From assembly GCF_000739895.2 (NCBI RefSeq), contig NZ_BBJS01000013.1, forward strand, positions 1 to 64,000: DNA of 64,000 bases. The letters are read 5' to 3'. Numbering within the stretch: position 1 is the first letter of the stretch; the number at the start of each line of letters is the position of its first letter. Positions 36,666-46,407 of the stretch are shown piece after piece. The stretch is from Sphingomonas paucimobilis NBRC 13935 (GTDB lineage: Bacteria; Pseudomonadota; Alphaproteobacteria; Sphingomonadales; Sphingomonadaceae). A program made the translations under genes and the position numbers. The notes below the pieces were generated by a model. The model did no database searches, was not told where the DNA came from, and worked only from the letters and a program-made list of their open reading frames with translations.

Positions 36666-37342
36666 GCATCGATCCCGAAACGCTGATGGCCTATGCCGAT
36701 GGCGAATGCGATCCCCTGACCGCGCGCCGCGTCGAGCATGCCATCGCGGCCGATCCGGCGCTGGCCGCCGAAGTGGAGGCGCATCGCGCGCTACGGGCGC
36801 AACTAGGCGGGGCGTTCGCGCCGGTGGCCGACGAGCCGATACCCGCGCGGATCAGCGCCCCGCTGGCGTCGAACGTCGTCGCCTTCCCGCATCGCCCCCG
36901 CCGCCGTTTCCCCACCGTCTGGGCAGGCGCGGTAGCCGCAAGCCTGGTCGTCGGACTGGTGCTTGGTCGGGGGCTCATGCCGGAGCGGCCGGCCGCCGTC
37001 GGGTCGGCCGGGCTGGTTGCGGGAGGCGCGCTTGCCCGAGCGCTCGATACCCAGTTGGGCAGCGACGGGGCGCGCCAGGGTGTGCGGATGCTGGCGAGCT
37101 TCCGCGCGCAGGACGGCGCACTGTGCCGGGTGTTCACCGCCACCACGACAAGCGGCATCGCGTGTCGCGATGGCAATTCCTGGGCGCTGCGCCGTACGAT
37201 CTCGGGTGTCACGGAGACCGGCACGTACCGCCAGGCATCGTCGCCGACCGCTTCCCTGATGGCTGACGCCCAGGATCTCATGGCGGGCGATCCGCTCGAC
37301 GCTGCGGCGGAGCGGAAAGCGGTGGCGCAGGGGTGGCGATAA
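36662..37342 (+). CDS. Membrane anti-sigma factor
   Basis: A 226-residue protein starting in the sigma factor's stop codon (ATGA). The N-terminal 60 residues (LMAYADGECDPLTARRVEHAI) have the anti-sigma fold pattern, one membrane segment follows at about residues 82-100, and the C-terminal periplasmic part holds two cysteines (LCRVF, IACRDG) that could form a disulfide. It should hold the ECF factor inactive at the membrane. The signal is not known; a periplasmic redox or surface cue is possible. Confidence 0.82.
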   Translation: MSIDPETLMAYADGECDPLTARRVEHAIAADPALAAEVEAHRALRAQLGGAFAPVADEPIPARISAPLASNVVAFPHRPRRRFPTVWAGAVAASLVVGLVLGRGLMPERPAAVGSAGLVAGGALARALDTQLGSDGARQGVRMLASFRAQDGALCRVFTATTTSGIACRDGNSWALRRTISGVTETGTYRQASSPTASLMADAQDLMAGDPLDAAAERKAVAQGWR

Positions 37343-37384
37343 TTCAGTCGGGGCTGGATAGGGTTGGTCGGAGGGGATCGCGGT

Positions 37385-38464
37385 TCAGGCCGGCGCCCCC
37401 CTTTCATACCATCCGCGTGTCCGCTTCACGATCGTGACGACGGACAGCATCACCGGCACCTCGACCAGCACGCCGACGACCGTCGCCAACGCCGCGCCGG
37501 ACTGGAGACCGAAGAGCGAAATCGCGGCCGCAACGGCGAGCTCGAAGAAGTTGGACGCACCGATCAGCGCCGCCGGGGCCGCCACGCACCATGCGACGCC
37601 GAAGCGCCGCGACAGCCAATAGGCGAGGCCGGCGTTGAGATAGACCTGGATGAGGATCGGCACCGCGAGCAGCGCGATCACGAGCGGCTTCGCGACGATC
37701 GCCTCGCCCTGGAAACCGAACAACAGCACCAGCGTCGCCAGCAACGCCATCAGTGAGATTGGGCCAAGGCGGCTCAGCAGTCGTTCGAGCGCGGCGGGCC
37801 CGCCCGTTGCCAGTACGGCGCGGCGGACGATTTGCGCCGCGATCACCGGCACGACGATATAGAGCAGCACCGAGATCAGCAACGTGTCCCACGGCACCGT
37901 CACCGACGCGACGCCGAGCAGCAGGCCGACCAGCGGCGCGAACAGGAACACCATGATGACGTCGTTCAACGCGACTTGGCTCAGCGTATAGGTTGGCTCT
38001 CCGTCGCACAGATTCGACCAAACGAAGACCATGGCCGTGCAGGGCGCGGCGGCCAGCAGGATGAGGCCCGCGATATAGGACGGTCCTTCGCCGGCGGGCA
38101 GCAGCGGTGCGAACAGCCAGCCGATGAACAGCGCCCCCAGCGCCGCCATCGAGAAGGGCTTGACCGCCCAGTTGACGAACAGCGTGACGCCGACGCCCTT
38201 CCAATGCTGCCGCACCGATCCCAACGCGCCGAAGTCGATCTTCAGCAGCATGGGTATGATCATCAGCCAGATCAGCACGGCGACGACCAGATTGACCCGC
38301 GCGACTTCGGCTGCGGCGATCGCACCGAACAGGCCGGGAAGCAGATGCCCCAGACCGATCCCGGCGAGGATGCAGAGCAGCACCCAAAGCGTCAGATATC
38401 GCTCGAACGTACCGATACCGGAACGCGCAGGCTCAGGGGCTGAGATAGGGGTGGTGGGGGACAT
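37385..38464 (-). CDS. acr3: Arsenite efflux transporter, ACR3 family
   Basis: A 359-residue transporter with ten predicted membrane segments. The conserved ACR3 cysteine is in AAPCTAMVFVWS near residue 130 and the second signature EPTYTLSQVALND follows. It extrudes arsenite using the proton-motive force. ATG 38464 is 4 bases beyond the arsC stop (38469-38471), so it is the third gene of an arsR-arsC-acr3 operon and convergent with the anti-sigma gene. Confidence 0.93.
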   Translation of the reverse strand: MSPTTPISAPEPARSGIGTFERYLTLWVLLCILAGIGLGHLLPGLFGAIAAAEVARVNLVVAVLIWLMIIPMLLKIDFGALGSVRQHWKGVGVTLFVNWAVKPFSMAALGALFIGWLFAPLLPAGEGPSYIAGLILLAAAPCTAMVFVWSNLCDGEPTYTLSQVALNDVIMVFLFAPLVGLLLGVASVTVPWDTLLISVLLYIVVPVIAAQIVRRAVLATGGPAALERLLSRLGPISLMALLATLVLLFGFQGEAIVAKPLVIALLAVPILIQVYLNAGLAYWLSRRFGVAWCVAAPAALIGASNFFELAVAAAISLFGLQSGAALATVVGVLVEVPVMLSVVTIVKRTRGWYERGAPA

Positions 38465-38468
38465 CGGG

Positions 38469-38897
38469 TCAGGCAACCCGCTGGCCGGATGCGTCTACCA
38501 CTTGCTCGCCATCTTCCTTGGCGAAGGCGCCGCACTGTGCGGTCGGCAGCAGATCGAGAACCGCCTCGGACGGCCGACAGAGCTTCACGCCGAGCGGCGA
38601 TACCACCAAAGGGCGGTTGATGAGGACCGGATGCGCCATCATCGCATCGATCAGCGCCTCATCGGACAGGGACGGATCGCCCAGACCAAGTTCGGCATAG
38701 GGCGTGCCCTTTTCGCGCAGCAATGCACGTGGCGTCATCCCGGCGCGTGCGATGAGGTCGATCAGCAGCGCGCGTGACGGCGGCGTCTTCCGATACTCGA
38801 TCACATGCGGTTCGATGCCCGCATTGCGGATGAGGCCCAGGACATTGCGGGACGTGCCGCATTCGGGGTTGTGATAGACGATGATATCGATGGCCAT
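38469..38897 (-). CDS. arsC: Arsenate reductase (glutaredoxin-type)
   Basis: A 142-residue ArsC of the plasmid R773/glutaredoxin-linked group. The catalytic cysteine is Cys13 in HNPECGTSRN and the conserved arginine is in INRPLVV near residue 94. It reduces arsenate to arsenite for export by the downstream ACR3 pump. ATG 38897 lies 11 bases after arsR; the frame upstream overlaps arsR and is not ArsC-like. Confidence 0.93.
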   Translation of the reverse strand: MAIDIIVYHNPECGTSRNVLGLIRNAGIEPHVIEYRKTPPSRALLIDLIARAGMTPRALLREKGTPYAELGLGDPSLSDEALIDAMMAHPVLINRPLVVSPLGVKLCRPSEAVLDLLPTAQCGAFAKEDGEQVVDASGQRVA

Positions 38898-38908
38898 AGC
38901 GCGGGCTT

Positions 38909-39241
38909 TCAGCAGCAGGGGGTGAGTTCGGCGACGAGCGACGCGCACAGCTCGACTTTCCCGTCGCAACAATCCTTGACGAGGAACAGCATCAGTGCCC
39001 GCAGCCCATCCAGATCGGCGCGATAGATGATCGATCGGCTGCGTCGTTCTGACCGCACCAGGCCGCCCCGGGCGAGGATACCAAGATGCGCCGACATGGT
39101 GTTCTGCGGCACATCGAGTTGCCGGGCGATATCACCCGCCGCCAGCCCGTCCGGTTCATGGCGAACCAGAAGGCGAAACACAGAGAGGCGCGTGTCCTGC
39201 GCCAGGGCCCCCAATGCAGTGATAGCCGAGTCGATATCCAT
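38909..39241 (-). CDS. arsR: ArsR-family arsenic-responsive repressor
   Basis: A 110-residue winged-helix regulator (LAAGDIARQLDVPQNTMSAHLGIL, about residues 32-55). Cysteine pairs at the C-terminus (KDCCDG, LCASL, TPCC) could bind arsenite, rather than the CVC site of helix 3 found in the R773 type. ATG 39241 sits in the right arm of a perfect 15-bp-arm operator and 6 bases after a TATACC -10 element, so the message is predicted to be leaderless or nearly so. It heads the arsR-arsC-acr3 operon. Confidence 0.9.
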   Translation of the reverse strand: MDIDSAITALGALAQDTRLSVFRLLVRHEPDGLAAGDIARQLDVPQNTMSAHLGILARGGLVRSERRSRSIIYRADLDGLRALMLFLVKDCCDGKVELCASLVAELTPCC

Positions 39242-39276
39242 ATATCCGGTATAATGGATATATGGATATCGGCCAA
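39233..39276 (-). promoter_or_regulatory. ars promoter and ArsR operator
   Basis: GATATCCATATATCC (39233-39247) and its exact reverse complement (39256-39270) flank an 8-base centre. On the minus strand a -35 TTGGCC (39271-39276) and a -10 TATACC (39248-39253) have 17-base spacing and point at the arsR ATG (39239-39241), only 6 bases beyond the -10. ArsR bound here would cover both the -10 and the start codon. Confidence 0.75.
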
Positions 39277-39297
39277 GCCTCTATCGATGGCCTGCCG

Positions 39298-40197
39298 CTA
39301 TTGGAAAGGGTTATCGGCGGTCTGGGTGCCCAGCTTGATCAGTTCCGCGACATGTGGGTTGGGGAATTTGCGGTCCACGGTCACGGCGTAGAAGGTCTCG
39401 ACGATGCCGGGCAGGGTATCCGCTTCGACAAGGATGCCGCTTGCCAGTTCATCGCGGACCGCGATCGGCGGCAGGACCGCCAGTGCGAAACCTTCGCGAA
39501 CCAGCAGGCGCATCATCGCGACATCGTCCACCTCGGCGGCGATCTGCAAGCGGATGCCGAGGCGATCGACCAGCGCCGTCACGCTGGTCCGCACGCCGCT
39601 CTCCTCGGTGGGCAGGATCACGGGGTGGCGGGCCAGTATCTGCTCCAGCGGTCCGCCATCGCTGACCAGATGTGGATGGCCGATCAGGCTCACCGGTTGC
39701 TCGTGCAGCTTGTGCGCGACGAACGGCGTCAATGCATCGGTTGCCGGCACGGAGTTCGTGAGCGCCACGTCCAGCGACAAGGAACGCAGACCGCTCAACA
39801 GATCCGCCGGGCTGCCCGAACGCAGGATGATTTCCAGGTCGTTGCGGCCCAGCACCGGCTTCAGGAAAGCGAGCTGAAAGTTGCGCGACAGGGTCGCCAG
39901 TGCTCCCACCCGGACCGGGCGCCGCGCCATGCCCGTCGCGCGTAGGATGCCGACCAGATCGTCCCCGGCAGCGAAGATGCTGTCTGCATGATCGAGCGCG
40001 ATTCGCCCGGCCTCGGTGAGCTGCAACTGCCGTCCCCGCCGCTCGAACAGCGCGTGACCCAGACGATCCTCCAGCTTGCGGATCTGCACCGACAGTGCCG
40101 ATTGCGAGACATGGAGGCGCTCGGCGGTCCGGGTGAGGTTGCCGTCCCTCGCCACCGCCCAGAAATAGCGGAGATGGTTGTAATTGAAATCGCTCAC
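39298..40197 (-). CDS. LysR-family regulator next to the DAB operon
   Basis: A 299-residue LysR protein with helix-turn-helix at residues 18-40 (GNLTRTAERLHVSQSALSVQI) and an effector domain of the NhaR/CbbR-like type. Its N-terminal MSDFNYNHLRYFWAVARDG is characteristic of that branch. It is divergent from dabB with 101 bases between, containing two operator-like repeats, and probably induces the carbon-uptake operon when CO2 or bicarbonate is low. Confidence 0.88.
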   Translation of the reverse strand: MSDFNYNHLRYFWAVARDGNLTRTAERLHVSQSALSVQIRKLEDRLGHALFERRGRQLQLTEAGRIALDHADSIFAAGDDLVGILRATGMARRPVRVGALATLSRNFQLAFLKPVLGRNDLEIILRSGSPADLLSGLRSLSLDVALTNSVPATDALTPFVAHKLHEQPVSLIGHPHLVSDGGPLEQILARHPVILPTEESGVRTSVTALVDRLGIRLQIAAEVDDVAMMRLLVREGFALAVLPPIAVRDELASGILVEADTLPGIVETFYAVTVDRKFPNPHVAELIKLGTQTADNPFQ

Positions 40198-40205
40198 CCT
40201 TCGTT

Positions 40206-40244
40206 TTTAGCGAATGATTACGCCTAAACAATGAATTTTCATTG
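40206..40244. promoter_or_regulatory. Operator repeats in the LysR/dabB intergenic region
   Basis: CAATGA-ATTT-TCATTG at 40229-40244 is a perfect 6-4-6 dyad, and TTTAGCG (40206-40212) with CGCCTAAA (40221-40228) forms a second, imperfect one beside it. Two adjacent sites are usual for LysR activators. Confidence 0.5.
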
Positions 40245-40298
40245 ATCAGGGCGGCGCTCTAGCGGGTCGCGGCACACCAGCCACGAAGAGAAGGCCCG

Positions 40299-41777
40299 AT
40301 GTCCGATATTCCCCTCACTCTACTTTCCCCGATATTATTGGGCTTGGCCATCCTGCCCGCCTTGTGGGGGCGCTTTGCGGTCGTGGAGGCCCTGGCGCTT
40401 GGCGGACTCGCCACCGCGATCGGCGTGGCGGTCGCGACCGGCGGCACCGATGTCGTTGGCGTCGTGATGTTGTCGCTGGTCAGCTTTATCGGCTGGATCG
40501 TGGTGCGTTACGCCCGCGTCTATCTGGACGGAGAGGCGGGGCAGCGCCGGTTCATGGCGTGGCTGTCGGCGGTGCTCGCGCTGATCATGGTGCTGGTCGC
40601 GGCCGATGATGTGGTGCCGCTGGTCGTGGCGTCGATCGGCGTCGGGCTGTGCCTGCGCAACCTGCTGCTCTTCTATCCGGAACGTATCGCGGCTCGACGG
40701 GCGGCACGTAAGTTCGCCCTCACCGCGCACGCCGCCGATGGGGCGTTGATCGCCGCCGCGCTGCTGCTTTTCCTCGCCTATGGCACGACCACGATCGCGG
40801 ACATCGCGCAGGCGGCGCGGACCGGATCGGGCGGAGGTCTTGCGATCGGTGCTGCGGCGTTGCTGGCGGTGGCAGCGGTGCTCAAGTCCGCGCAATTCCC
40901 CCTTCATGGCTGGCTGACCGAGGTCATGGAGGCGCCCACGCCGGTTTCTGCTCTGTTGCATGCCGGCGTCATCAATGCGGGCGGTTTGATCCTGATCCGC
41001 TTTGCCGATGTGATGCTGCTCGCCCCGGGGGTGCTGGCCGTCCTCGTAATGCTCGGCGGCTTCACCGCCTTGTTCGGCGGGCTGGTCATGCTCACCCAGC
41101 CGGCGGTGAAGACGTCGCTCGCCTGGTCGACCGTCGCGCAGATGGGGTTCATGATCATGCAATGCGGGCTGGCGCTGTTCCCGCTGGCGCTGCTGCACAT
41201 CGTCGCGCACTCGCTCTACAAGGCGCATTCCTTCCTGGCATCGGGCGGGGCGGTGGAGCGGATCGCCGCCGCCCGCCGCCCGGGACCGGTGGCCGTTCCC
41301 GGGGTCGGGGCGGTCGCGCAGGCCTTCCTGATCGCCATCGCACTCTATGTCGCGATCGGCTGGGGCTTCGGCTTCTACCATAATTCCCCGCAGGCGATCG
41401 CACTCGGGGCGATCCTGATCTTCGGCGTGGCCTATCTGCTGGCGCAAGGGCTGGCCGACAAGGCGCCGCGCCCGCTCACGCGGCGGTTGATCGCGGCTTC
41501 GATACTTGCGGCGCTGGGCTATTTCATCATGCACGAACTCGCCTTTCGGCTGACCGCGACCACGCTGCCCGCGCCGCCGGCGCCGGGCGCGCTCGAATGG
41601 GCACTGATCGTGCTGGCGGTCGCAAGCTTCGGAGCAGTGGCCGTCGCCCAGGCCATGTTCCCGCGCTGGGCCTACCACCCGGCCGCCGCCGGGCTGCGTG
41701 TCCATCTGTCCAACGGCCTTTACGCCAATGCCGCGTTCGACCGCCTGATCGGCGGCTGGCGCACCCGTGACGCCTGA
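40299..41777 (+). CDS. dabB: DabB, membrane subunit of the DAB inorganic-carbon transporter
   Basis: A 492-residue polytopic protein of the proton-conducting (NuoL/MrpA) family with about 13 segments. The antiporter-like core [32 protein letters not shown] (around residues 190-225) has the lysine and histidine used for proton transfer. The shortened NuoL fold, with no quinone-module partners and with dabA directly downstream, identifies it as DabB. It is thought to couple the proton gradient to one-way CO2 hydration by DabA. ATG 40299 has an AGAGAAGG site. Confidence 0.92.
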   Translation: MSDIPLTLLSPILLGLAILPALWGRFAVVEALALGGLATAIGVAVATGGTDVVGVVMLSLVSFIGWIVVRYARVYLDGEAGQRRFMAWLSAVLALIMVLVAADDVVPLVVASIGVGLCLRNLLLFYPERIAARRAARKFALTAHAADGALIAAALLLFLAYGTTTIADIAQAARTGSGGGLAIGAAALLAVAAVLKSAQFPLHGWLTEVMEAPTPVSALLHAGVINAGGLILIRFADVMLLAPGVLAVLVMLGGFTALFGGLVMLTQPAVKTSLAWSTVAQMGFMIMQCGLALFPLALLHIVAHSLYKAHSFLASGGAVERIAAARRPGPVAVPGVGAVAQAFLIAIALYVAIGWGFGFYHNSPQAIALGAILIFGVAYLLAQGLADKAPRPLTRRLIAASILAALGYFIMHELAFRLTATTLPAPPAPGALEWALIVLAVASFGAVAVAQAMFPRWAYHPAAAGLRVHLSNGLYANAAFDRLIGGWRTRDA

Positions 41778-41793
41778 AAATCTAGGAGCGATC

Positions 41794-44187
41794 ATGATCC
41801 AGCACATTCAGAAGCAGGCCGATCCGGCCACCATCCTCGCGGCGGCCCGGGCCGCAGGTCTCGCTATCCCGCCAGCCTGGCCGCTGGCGGCCACCGTCGC
41901 CGTCAATCCCTATCTCGGGCAAACCGGGCGCGACCTGGCGGGCACGGCCGCATTGCTGGCCCGCGTGGCCGGGCAGCCAGTGACCATGGCGCGCGACTGG
42001 TACAATGCCCGCATCGCATCCGGCGAAATCACCGATGCGGATATCGCCGGGGCGCTCGAGGCGAGCCGATCCCCTCTACGTCCCCGGTCGATCGTGGAGC
42101 TGAAGGCGGCGTTCCAGGTGCCGGTGACGGCGCCGGCCCCTTTGCCGACGGTCGCCGATCTCGCTGCGCGGGTATCCGGGATCGACTGGCCAGCGATCAT
42201 TGCCGAGCGGTTCGGTGCCTGGGCGGCGCACTATGCCGATGATGGCCAAGCGCTATGGGCGGCGCCACGGGGCGGGCACGCGTTCGATGCCTGGCGTGCC
42301 TTCGCCACCCACGACCTCGCGCCGGAAATTGCGGGGCTGAGCGGATTTGCTGCCTTCGTCAGCGGTCTATCCGGCACGGCGTCCCAGACGATCACGAGGG
42401 CGGCGGCGCTTATGGGGCTGACCGCCGGTGCGGCGGATGGCTATTTCCATCGGCTGCTCATCACGCTGGGCGGTTGGTCGCACTATGCCCGGCATCGGCT
42501 GTGGCAGGCCGAGCTGAGGGGTGAAAGCGATGACACGATCACCGGTTTTCTGGCGATCCGCCTGTTGTGGGACCAGGCGCTGCTTGATCGATATGGCGAG
42601 CGTATCGGCGCGGACTGGCGTGCGGCCCTGATCCGCTATGCCAAGCCGATAACCCCCAATCGCGATCAGGTGATCGACGCGATCATGCAGGACGCCAGCG
42701 AGCGCGGGGTGCAGCGGCGTCTGGACGAACGACTGCGGGCGGCGTCCGGCGACGCGGCTCCGGCGACGATCGCGCTGCAGGCGGCGTTCTGCATTGATGT
42801 CCGGTCGGAGGTGTTCCGCCGCGCGCTGGAGGCCGTCGACCCGGCGATCCGGACGCTGGGCTTTGCCGGCTTCTTCGGGCTGGCCACCGCGCATCGCCCG
42901 TTCGCGGCCGATACCGTGGAGCACCGGCTACCGGTGCTGCTCAATCCGGGTTCGCATTCGTGCTCGGGGGATGCGTCCGGCCATGCCGCCGACCTCTCCG
43001 CCCGGTTCAAGGCGCGCGCGGTTCGGGCTTGGGGGCGTTTCAAGCTGGCGGCGGTGTCGTCCTTCGCCTTCGTGGAAGCGTCGGGACCGGCCTATATCGT
43101 CAAGCTGGCCCGCGACGCGCTGGGTGTGGGGGGAACTCGACTGGCGGCCGATCCGGCACCCCGTTTCGATCCGCCACTCGACCTTACGACGCGTATAGCG
43201 ACGGCGGCGAAGGTGCTGCGGGCCATGTCGCTGACGCGCGACTTCGCACCGATCGTGCTGCTGGTCGGCCATGGCGCGACCGTCACGAACAACCCGCACG
43301 CCAGCGCTCTCCATTGCGGCGCATGTGGCGGGCATAAGGGCGATGTCAACGCACGGCTGCTGGCGGCATTGCTCAATGATGCGGACGTGCGCGCCGGGCT
43401 GGCCGAGGCGGATATTCTCATCCCATCCAGCACGCGGTTCGTCGCCGCGCTGCATGATACCACGACCGATGCCGTCACCCTGTTCGCCGACGGGGAAGCG
43501 CCGGCGGCGCTCGAACAGGTGCGGCTATGGCTGGCCGCCGCGGGCGAGCGGGCGCGCGCCGAGCGGGCCAAGCGCCTGCCGCGTGCGCGCGGGCCGCAGG
43601 ACATTTTGCGTCGGAGCCGCGACTGGGCGGAGACGCGGCCCGAATGGGGACTGGCCGGGTGCAACGCCTTCATCGCCGCGCCGCGTCGGCGTACGGCCGG
43701 CGTCGACCTGGGGGGACGGGCCTTCCTCCATGACTATGACTGGAGAGCGGATCAGGGCTTTGCGGTGCTGGAGCTCATCATGACCGCTCCGGTGGTCGTC
43801 GCGAGTTGGATCAGCCTGCAATATTATGGCTCGACCGTGTCGCCCGATCTGTTCGGGGGCGGCAACAAGCTGATCCATAATGTGATCGGCGGCATCGGCG
43901 TCGTCGAGGGCAATGGCGGTATGCTGCGCGTCGGCTTGCCCCGGCAGTCTGTCGAGGACGGGACGGCGCCAGTGCACGAGCCGCTCCGGCTGAGCGTCTG
44001 TATCGAGGCGCCGACGAGCGCCATGTCGGCGATCCTGGCGCGGCACGACGGTGTCCGCGCGCTGTTCGACAGCGGCTGGATGCATCTGATCGCGCTGGGC
44101 GAGGAAGGCGGCATGGTCGCTCGCTATGCGGGTGACCTGCAATGGGTCGCGCTCGGCAATGCGGCGAAGGAGACGCTCGCGGCATGA
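41794..44187 (+). CDS. dabA: DabA (DUF2309), carbonic-anhydrase-like subunit of DAB
   Basis: A 797-residue protein of the DUF2309/UPF0753 family. The four zinc-site residues known from Halothiobacillus DabA are present with the same spacing: Cys333 and Asp335 in CIDVRSE, His493 in VGHGATV and Cys508 in LHCGACGG. The protein is soluble and peripheral, and should hydrate CO2 to bicarbonate when coupled to DabB. ATG 41794 has an AGGAG site and lies 16 bases after dabB; the in-frame GTG at 41767 overlaps the dabB end and is less likely. It overlaps the DUF6671 gene by four bases. Confidence 0.95.
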   Translation: MIQHIQKQADPATILAAARAAGLAIPPAWPLAATVAVNPYLGQTGRDLAGTAALLARVAGQPVTMARDWYNARIASGEITDADIAGALEASRSPLRPRSIVELKAAFQVPVTAPAPLPTVADLAARVSGIDWPAIIAERFGAWAAHYADDGQALWAAPRGGHAFDAWRAFATHDLAPEIAGLSGFAAFVSGLSGTASQTITRAAALMGLTAGAADGYFHRLLITLGGWSHYARHRLWQAELRGESDDTITGFLAIRLLWDQALLDRYGERIGADWRAALIRYAKPITPNRDQVIDAIMQDASERGVQRRLDERLRAASGDAAPATIALQAAFCIDVRSEVFRRALEAVDPAIRTLGFAGFFGLATAHRPFAADTVEHRLPVLLNPGSHSCSGDASGHAADLSARFKARAVRAWGRFKLAAVSSFAFVEASGPAYIVKLARDALGVGGTRLAADPAPRFDPPLDLTTRIATAAKVLRAMSLTRDFAPIVLLVGHGATVTNNPHASALHCGACGGHKGDVNARLLAALLNDADVRAGLAEADILIPSSTRFVAALHDTTTDAVTLFADGEAPAALEQVRLWLAAAGERARAERAKRLPRARGPQDILRRSRDWAETRPEWGLAGCNAFIAAPRRRTAGVDLGGRAFLHDYDWRADQGFAVLELIMTAPVVVASWISLQYYGSTVSPDLFGGGNKLIHNVIGGIGVVEGNGGMLRVGLPRQSVEDGTAPVHEPLRLSVCIEAPTSAMSAILARHDGVRALFDSGWMHLIALGEEGGMVARYAGDLQWVALGNAAKETLAA

Positions 44188-45056
44188 GTGATGCGACGAT
44201 GGCGGGACGCATGTGCGCCGGGGAGCGCGCCATATTCGCCACGATGCATGGCAAGGAACGCGTCGTGGCCCCGCTGGTGCGACGTTTCTTGGGCATGGCC
44301 GTCGCGGTGCCCGCCGGGCTCGACACCGATCGCTTCGGAACCTTCGCGCGCGACGTTCCGCGCCTCAGCTCCGCGCTCGACGCCGCCCGGCAAAAGGTGG
44401 CGGCGGCGTTCGCGATCGATCCGGGCGCGTCGCTCGCGCTCGCCAGTGAAGGAAGCTTCGGCCCGCATCCGCACTTCCCTTTTCTCGCCATCGACCGCGA
44501 GATCGTGGTCCTGGCGGACCGGGCGAGCGGGTTCGAGCTGGTCGGGCAACATGCCACGGCGAGTACGAATTACAGCCACCGGATCGTGCAGAACGTGTCC
44601 GCAGGGCTGGCCTTTGCCGCGGGCATCGGCTTTCCCGGCCATGGGGTGGTTGTGATCGCGGTCCGGGACGGACAGCCGGCCCCCGATATGGCACTGACCA
44701 AGGATGTGGCGGATCATGTCGCGCTGGGCGAGGCCATTGCGGACATCATCCGGCGCTGCGGTGCGGCGTTCGTGGAAACGGACATGCGCGCGCACCGCAA
44801 TCCGCAGCGTATGCGCGCGATGGCCCGCGCGACGACCGACCTGATCCGGCGCGCCCGCAGCCGCTGCCCGTCCTGCGCTGCCCCGGGTTATGTGGTGAGC
44901 GAACGGACCGCGGGCTTGGCATGTGCGGACTGCGGCGTGCCGACCCTCGCCATACGGGCGGAGATACGGACGTGCATCCGCTGCGATCACCGCGTCGAGC
45001 AGGCCGTGACGGCCGCCGCTGCCGACCCGCGATACTGCCCCTGCTGCAATCCCTGA
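44184..45056 (+). CDS. DUF6671 family protein with C-terminal zinc ribbons
   Basis: A 290-residue protein starting in the dabA stop (ATGA). It has the DUF6671 motifs [21 protein letters not shown] and [16 protein letters not shown], followed by four CxxC pairs (CPSC, CADC, CIRC, CPCC) that should form two zinc ribbons in the last 75 residues. The conserved [14 protein letters not shown] set suggests an active or binding site, but the function is unknown. Its tight coupling to dabA implies a role in inorganic-carbon uptake, for example zinc delivery or control of DabA. Confidence 0.85.
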   Translation: MSDATMAGRMCAGERAIFATMHGKERVVAPLVRRFLGMAVAVPAGLDTDRFGTFARDVPRLSSALDAARQKVAAAFAIDPGASLALASEGSFGPHPHFPFLAIDREIVVLADRASGFELVGQHATASTNYSHRIVQNVSAGLAFAAGIGFPGHGVVVIAVRDGQPAPDMALTKDVADHVALGEAIADIIRRCGAAFVETDMRAHRNPQRMRAMARATTDLIRRARSRCPSCAAPGYVVSERTAGLACADCGVPTLAIRAEIRTCIRCDHRVEQAVTAAAADPRYCPCCNP

Positions 45057-45072
45057 CCATTGCGAGAGGATC

Positions 45073-45300
45073 ATGGAACACGAACCCGAAATCAAACTGG
45101 CCATCGCGGAGCGCCGTATCGCTTGGGTGCTCGATCATCCCGCCTTCAGCGACTGGTTGGAGGATGCGCTCTGGTCGGCGCGCATATGTGATCCCGTCGC
45201 GGTGCAGAATGACATCGAGATGCTTCGTCACCTGATCGCCGCGCGATCCACCGCGCAGATAGAAGGGGCTTTGGCGAAGTCAGAAAATATATCGGTATAG
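45073..45300 (+). CDS. Small conserved-looking protein at the end of the DAB operon
   Basis: A 75-residue acidic, helical protein with no membrane segment and no recognised domain. It has a GAGAGGATC site directly before the ATG and follows the DUF6671 gene by 16 bases on the same strand, so it is probably translated from the DAB transcript. Whether it is a fourth working part of the system or a passenger is unknown. Confidence 0.6.
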   Translation: MEHEPEIKLAIAERRIAWVLDHPAFSDWLEDALWSARICDPVAVQNDIEMLRHLIAARSTAQIEGALAKSENISV

Positions 45301-45317
45301 GAAGGGAAGGACATGCG

Positions 45318-45335
45318 CCCAGGTCAAGACTTGGG
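45318..45335 (+). terminator. Weak dyad after the DAB operon
   Basis: CCCAGGTC and GACTTGGG (one wobble) face each other 18 bases after the small ORF, followed by a pyrimidine-rich run. The two-base centre makes it a poor hairpin; it may instead be an operator for the next gene. Confidence 0.25.
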
Positions 45336-45419
45336 TGTATCTCTTCTGCTGTACCGCGTCTCCATCTGTAATTGACTTTATAGCGCATTTGCTGCGATCC
45401 TCGCGGCCGGAGAGATGCC

Positions 45420-46376
45420 ATGCCGCAAACTAATATGCGTCACAGCGAAGCGGTGCTGGAAGCGATCAGTTCGCCCAGCCAGGCGGGGATTTCGGCGGTC
45501 GCCGCATCATGGTGTCGATCGGCGCTGAACCACGGTCTCGACCCCGAAGCATGTGGGCGACGCGAACGGCTGAGCGAGGCGGCCCTGCTGTCCTTGCGCG
45601 CCGAGCATGAGGATATGCTGGCGGTGGCGACGCCGGTGCTTGACCATATGTTCCGCTCGGTCGGCCGGTCGGGCTGCGCGGTCATCCTGAGCGACGCGAG
45701 CGGCGTGATCCTGGAACGCCGGGCGGGCGATGCGGACCGGGACGGCTTCTCCGCCGCAGGGCTGGTCGAGGGGATGCGCTGGGGCGAAGCGGTGGAGGGG
45801 ACCAACGGCATCGGCACCTGCCTGTTCGAAGACAAGCCGGTCGTCATTCACCGCGACCAGCATTTCGCCAGCCGCAATGTCGGCATAAGCTGCATGGACG
45901 CGCCGGTCCACGATCCCTTTGGCCGACTGGCAGGGGCGTTGGACGTATCGAGTTGCCGTGACGACCATGGGCCGGCGATGGCGGAGATGGTGGCCGCGCT
46001 GGTCCGCGATGCGGCGCGCAAGATCGAGCGTGACTATTTCTGCCGGCATTTCGCCGACCGTCGCATCATCTTCCTGTGCGACGATGCGGTGACCGGCAGC
46101 GCGCTGCTGGCGGTGGACCGCGATGATCTGGTGGTCGGCGCCAGTCGGGCGGCGCGGTTGCAACTCGGTTTGAACGACGCCGCGCTGGCGACGCCGCGCG
46201 CATTGACGCAGGTGCTTGGCGAGGATGCGCAGCCGTCCTTCGATGATGCGGACCGGACGGTGCTGCGGCAGGCACTGGCCCGGGCGGGGGGCAATGCCAG
46301 CCGCGCGGCGCGTTTGCTCGGTATCGGGCGGGCGACGCTCTATCGGCGTATGGCGCGAGCCGGTCTGGCGGGCTGA
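45420..46376 (+). CDS. GAF/Fis regulator, AcoR-like but lacking the AAA+ domain
   Basis: A 318-residue protein. The N-terminal part matches AcoR-type activators: SWCRSALNHGLDPEA (about 30-45), then a GAF domain with EGTNGIGTCLFEDKPVVIH and GISCMDAPVHDPFG. It joins directly to a C-terminal Fis helix-turn-helix (ALARAGGNASRAARLLGIGRATLYRRM). The central sigma-54-contacting AAA+ domain with GAFTGA is absent, so it cannot open sigma-54 promoters itself. It sits 161 bases before the aldehyde dehydrogenase gene, with an 18-bp dyad between, and is the likely local regulator of aldehyde/alcohol oxidation. Start: GGAGAG before ATG 45420. Confidence 0.85.
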   Translation: MPQTNMRHSEAVLEAISSPSQAGISAVAASWCRSALNHGLDPEACGRRERLSEAALLSLRAEHEDMLAVATPVLDHMFRSVGRSGCAVILSDASGVILERRAGDADRDGFSAAGLVEGMRWGEAVEGTNGIGTCLFEDKPVVIHRDQHFASRNVGISCMDAPVHDPFGRLAGALDVSSCRDDHGPAMAEMVAALVRDAARKIERDYFCRHFADRRIIFLCDDAVTGSALLAVDRDDLVVGASRAARLQLGLNDAALATPRALTQVLGEDAQPSFDDADRTVLRQALARAGGNASRAARLLGIGRATLYRRMARAGLAG

Positions 46377-46407
46377 ACCGTCCCGGCGCACGACCGCCGC
46401 CGCAACC

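Noticed and set aside
39250..39255. Perfect TATAAT on the plus strand
   Set aside because: It would transcribe only antisense to the LysR gene; its symmetry follows from the operator centre, and the minus-strand promoter fits arsR better.
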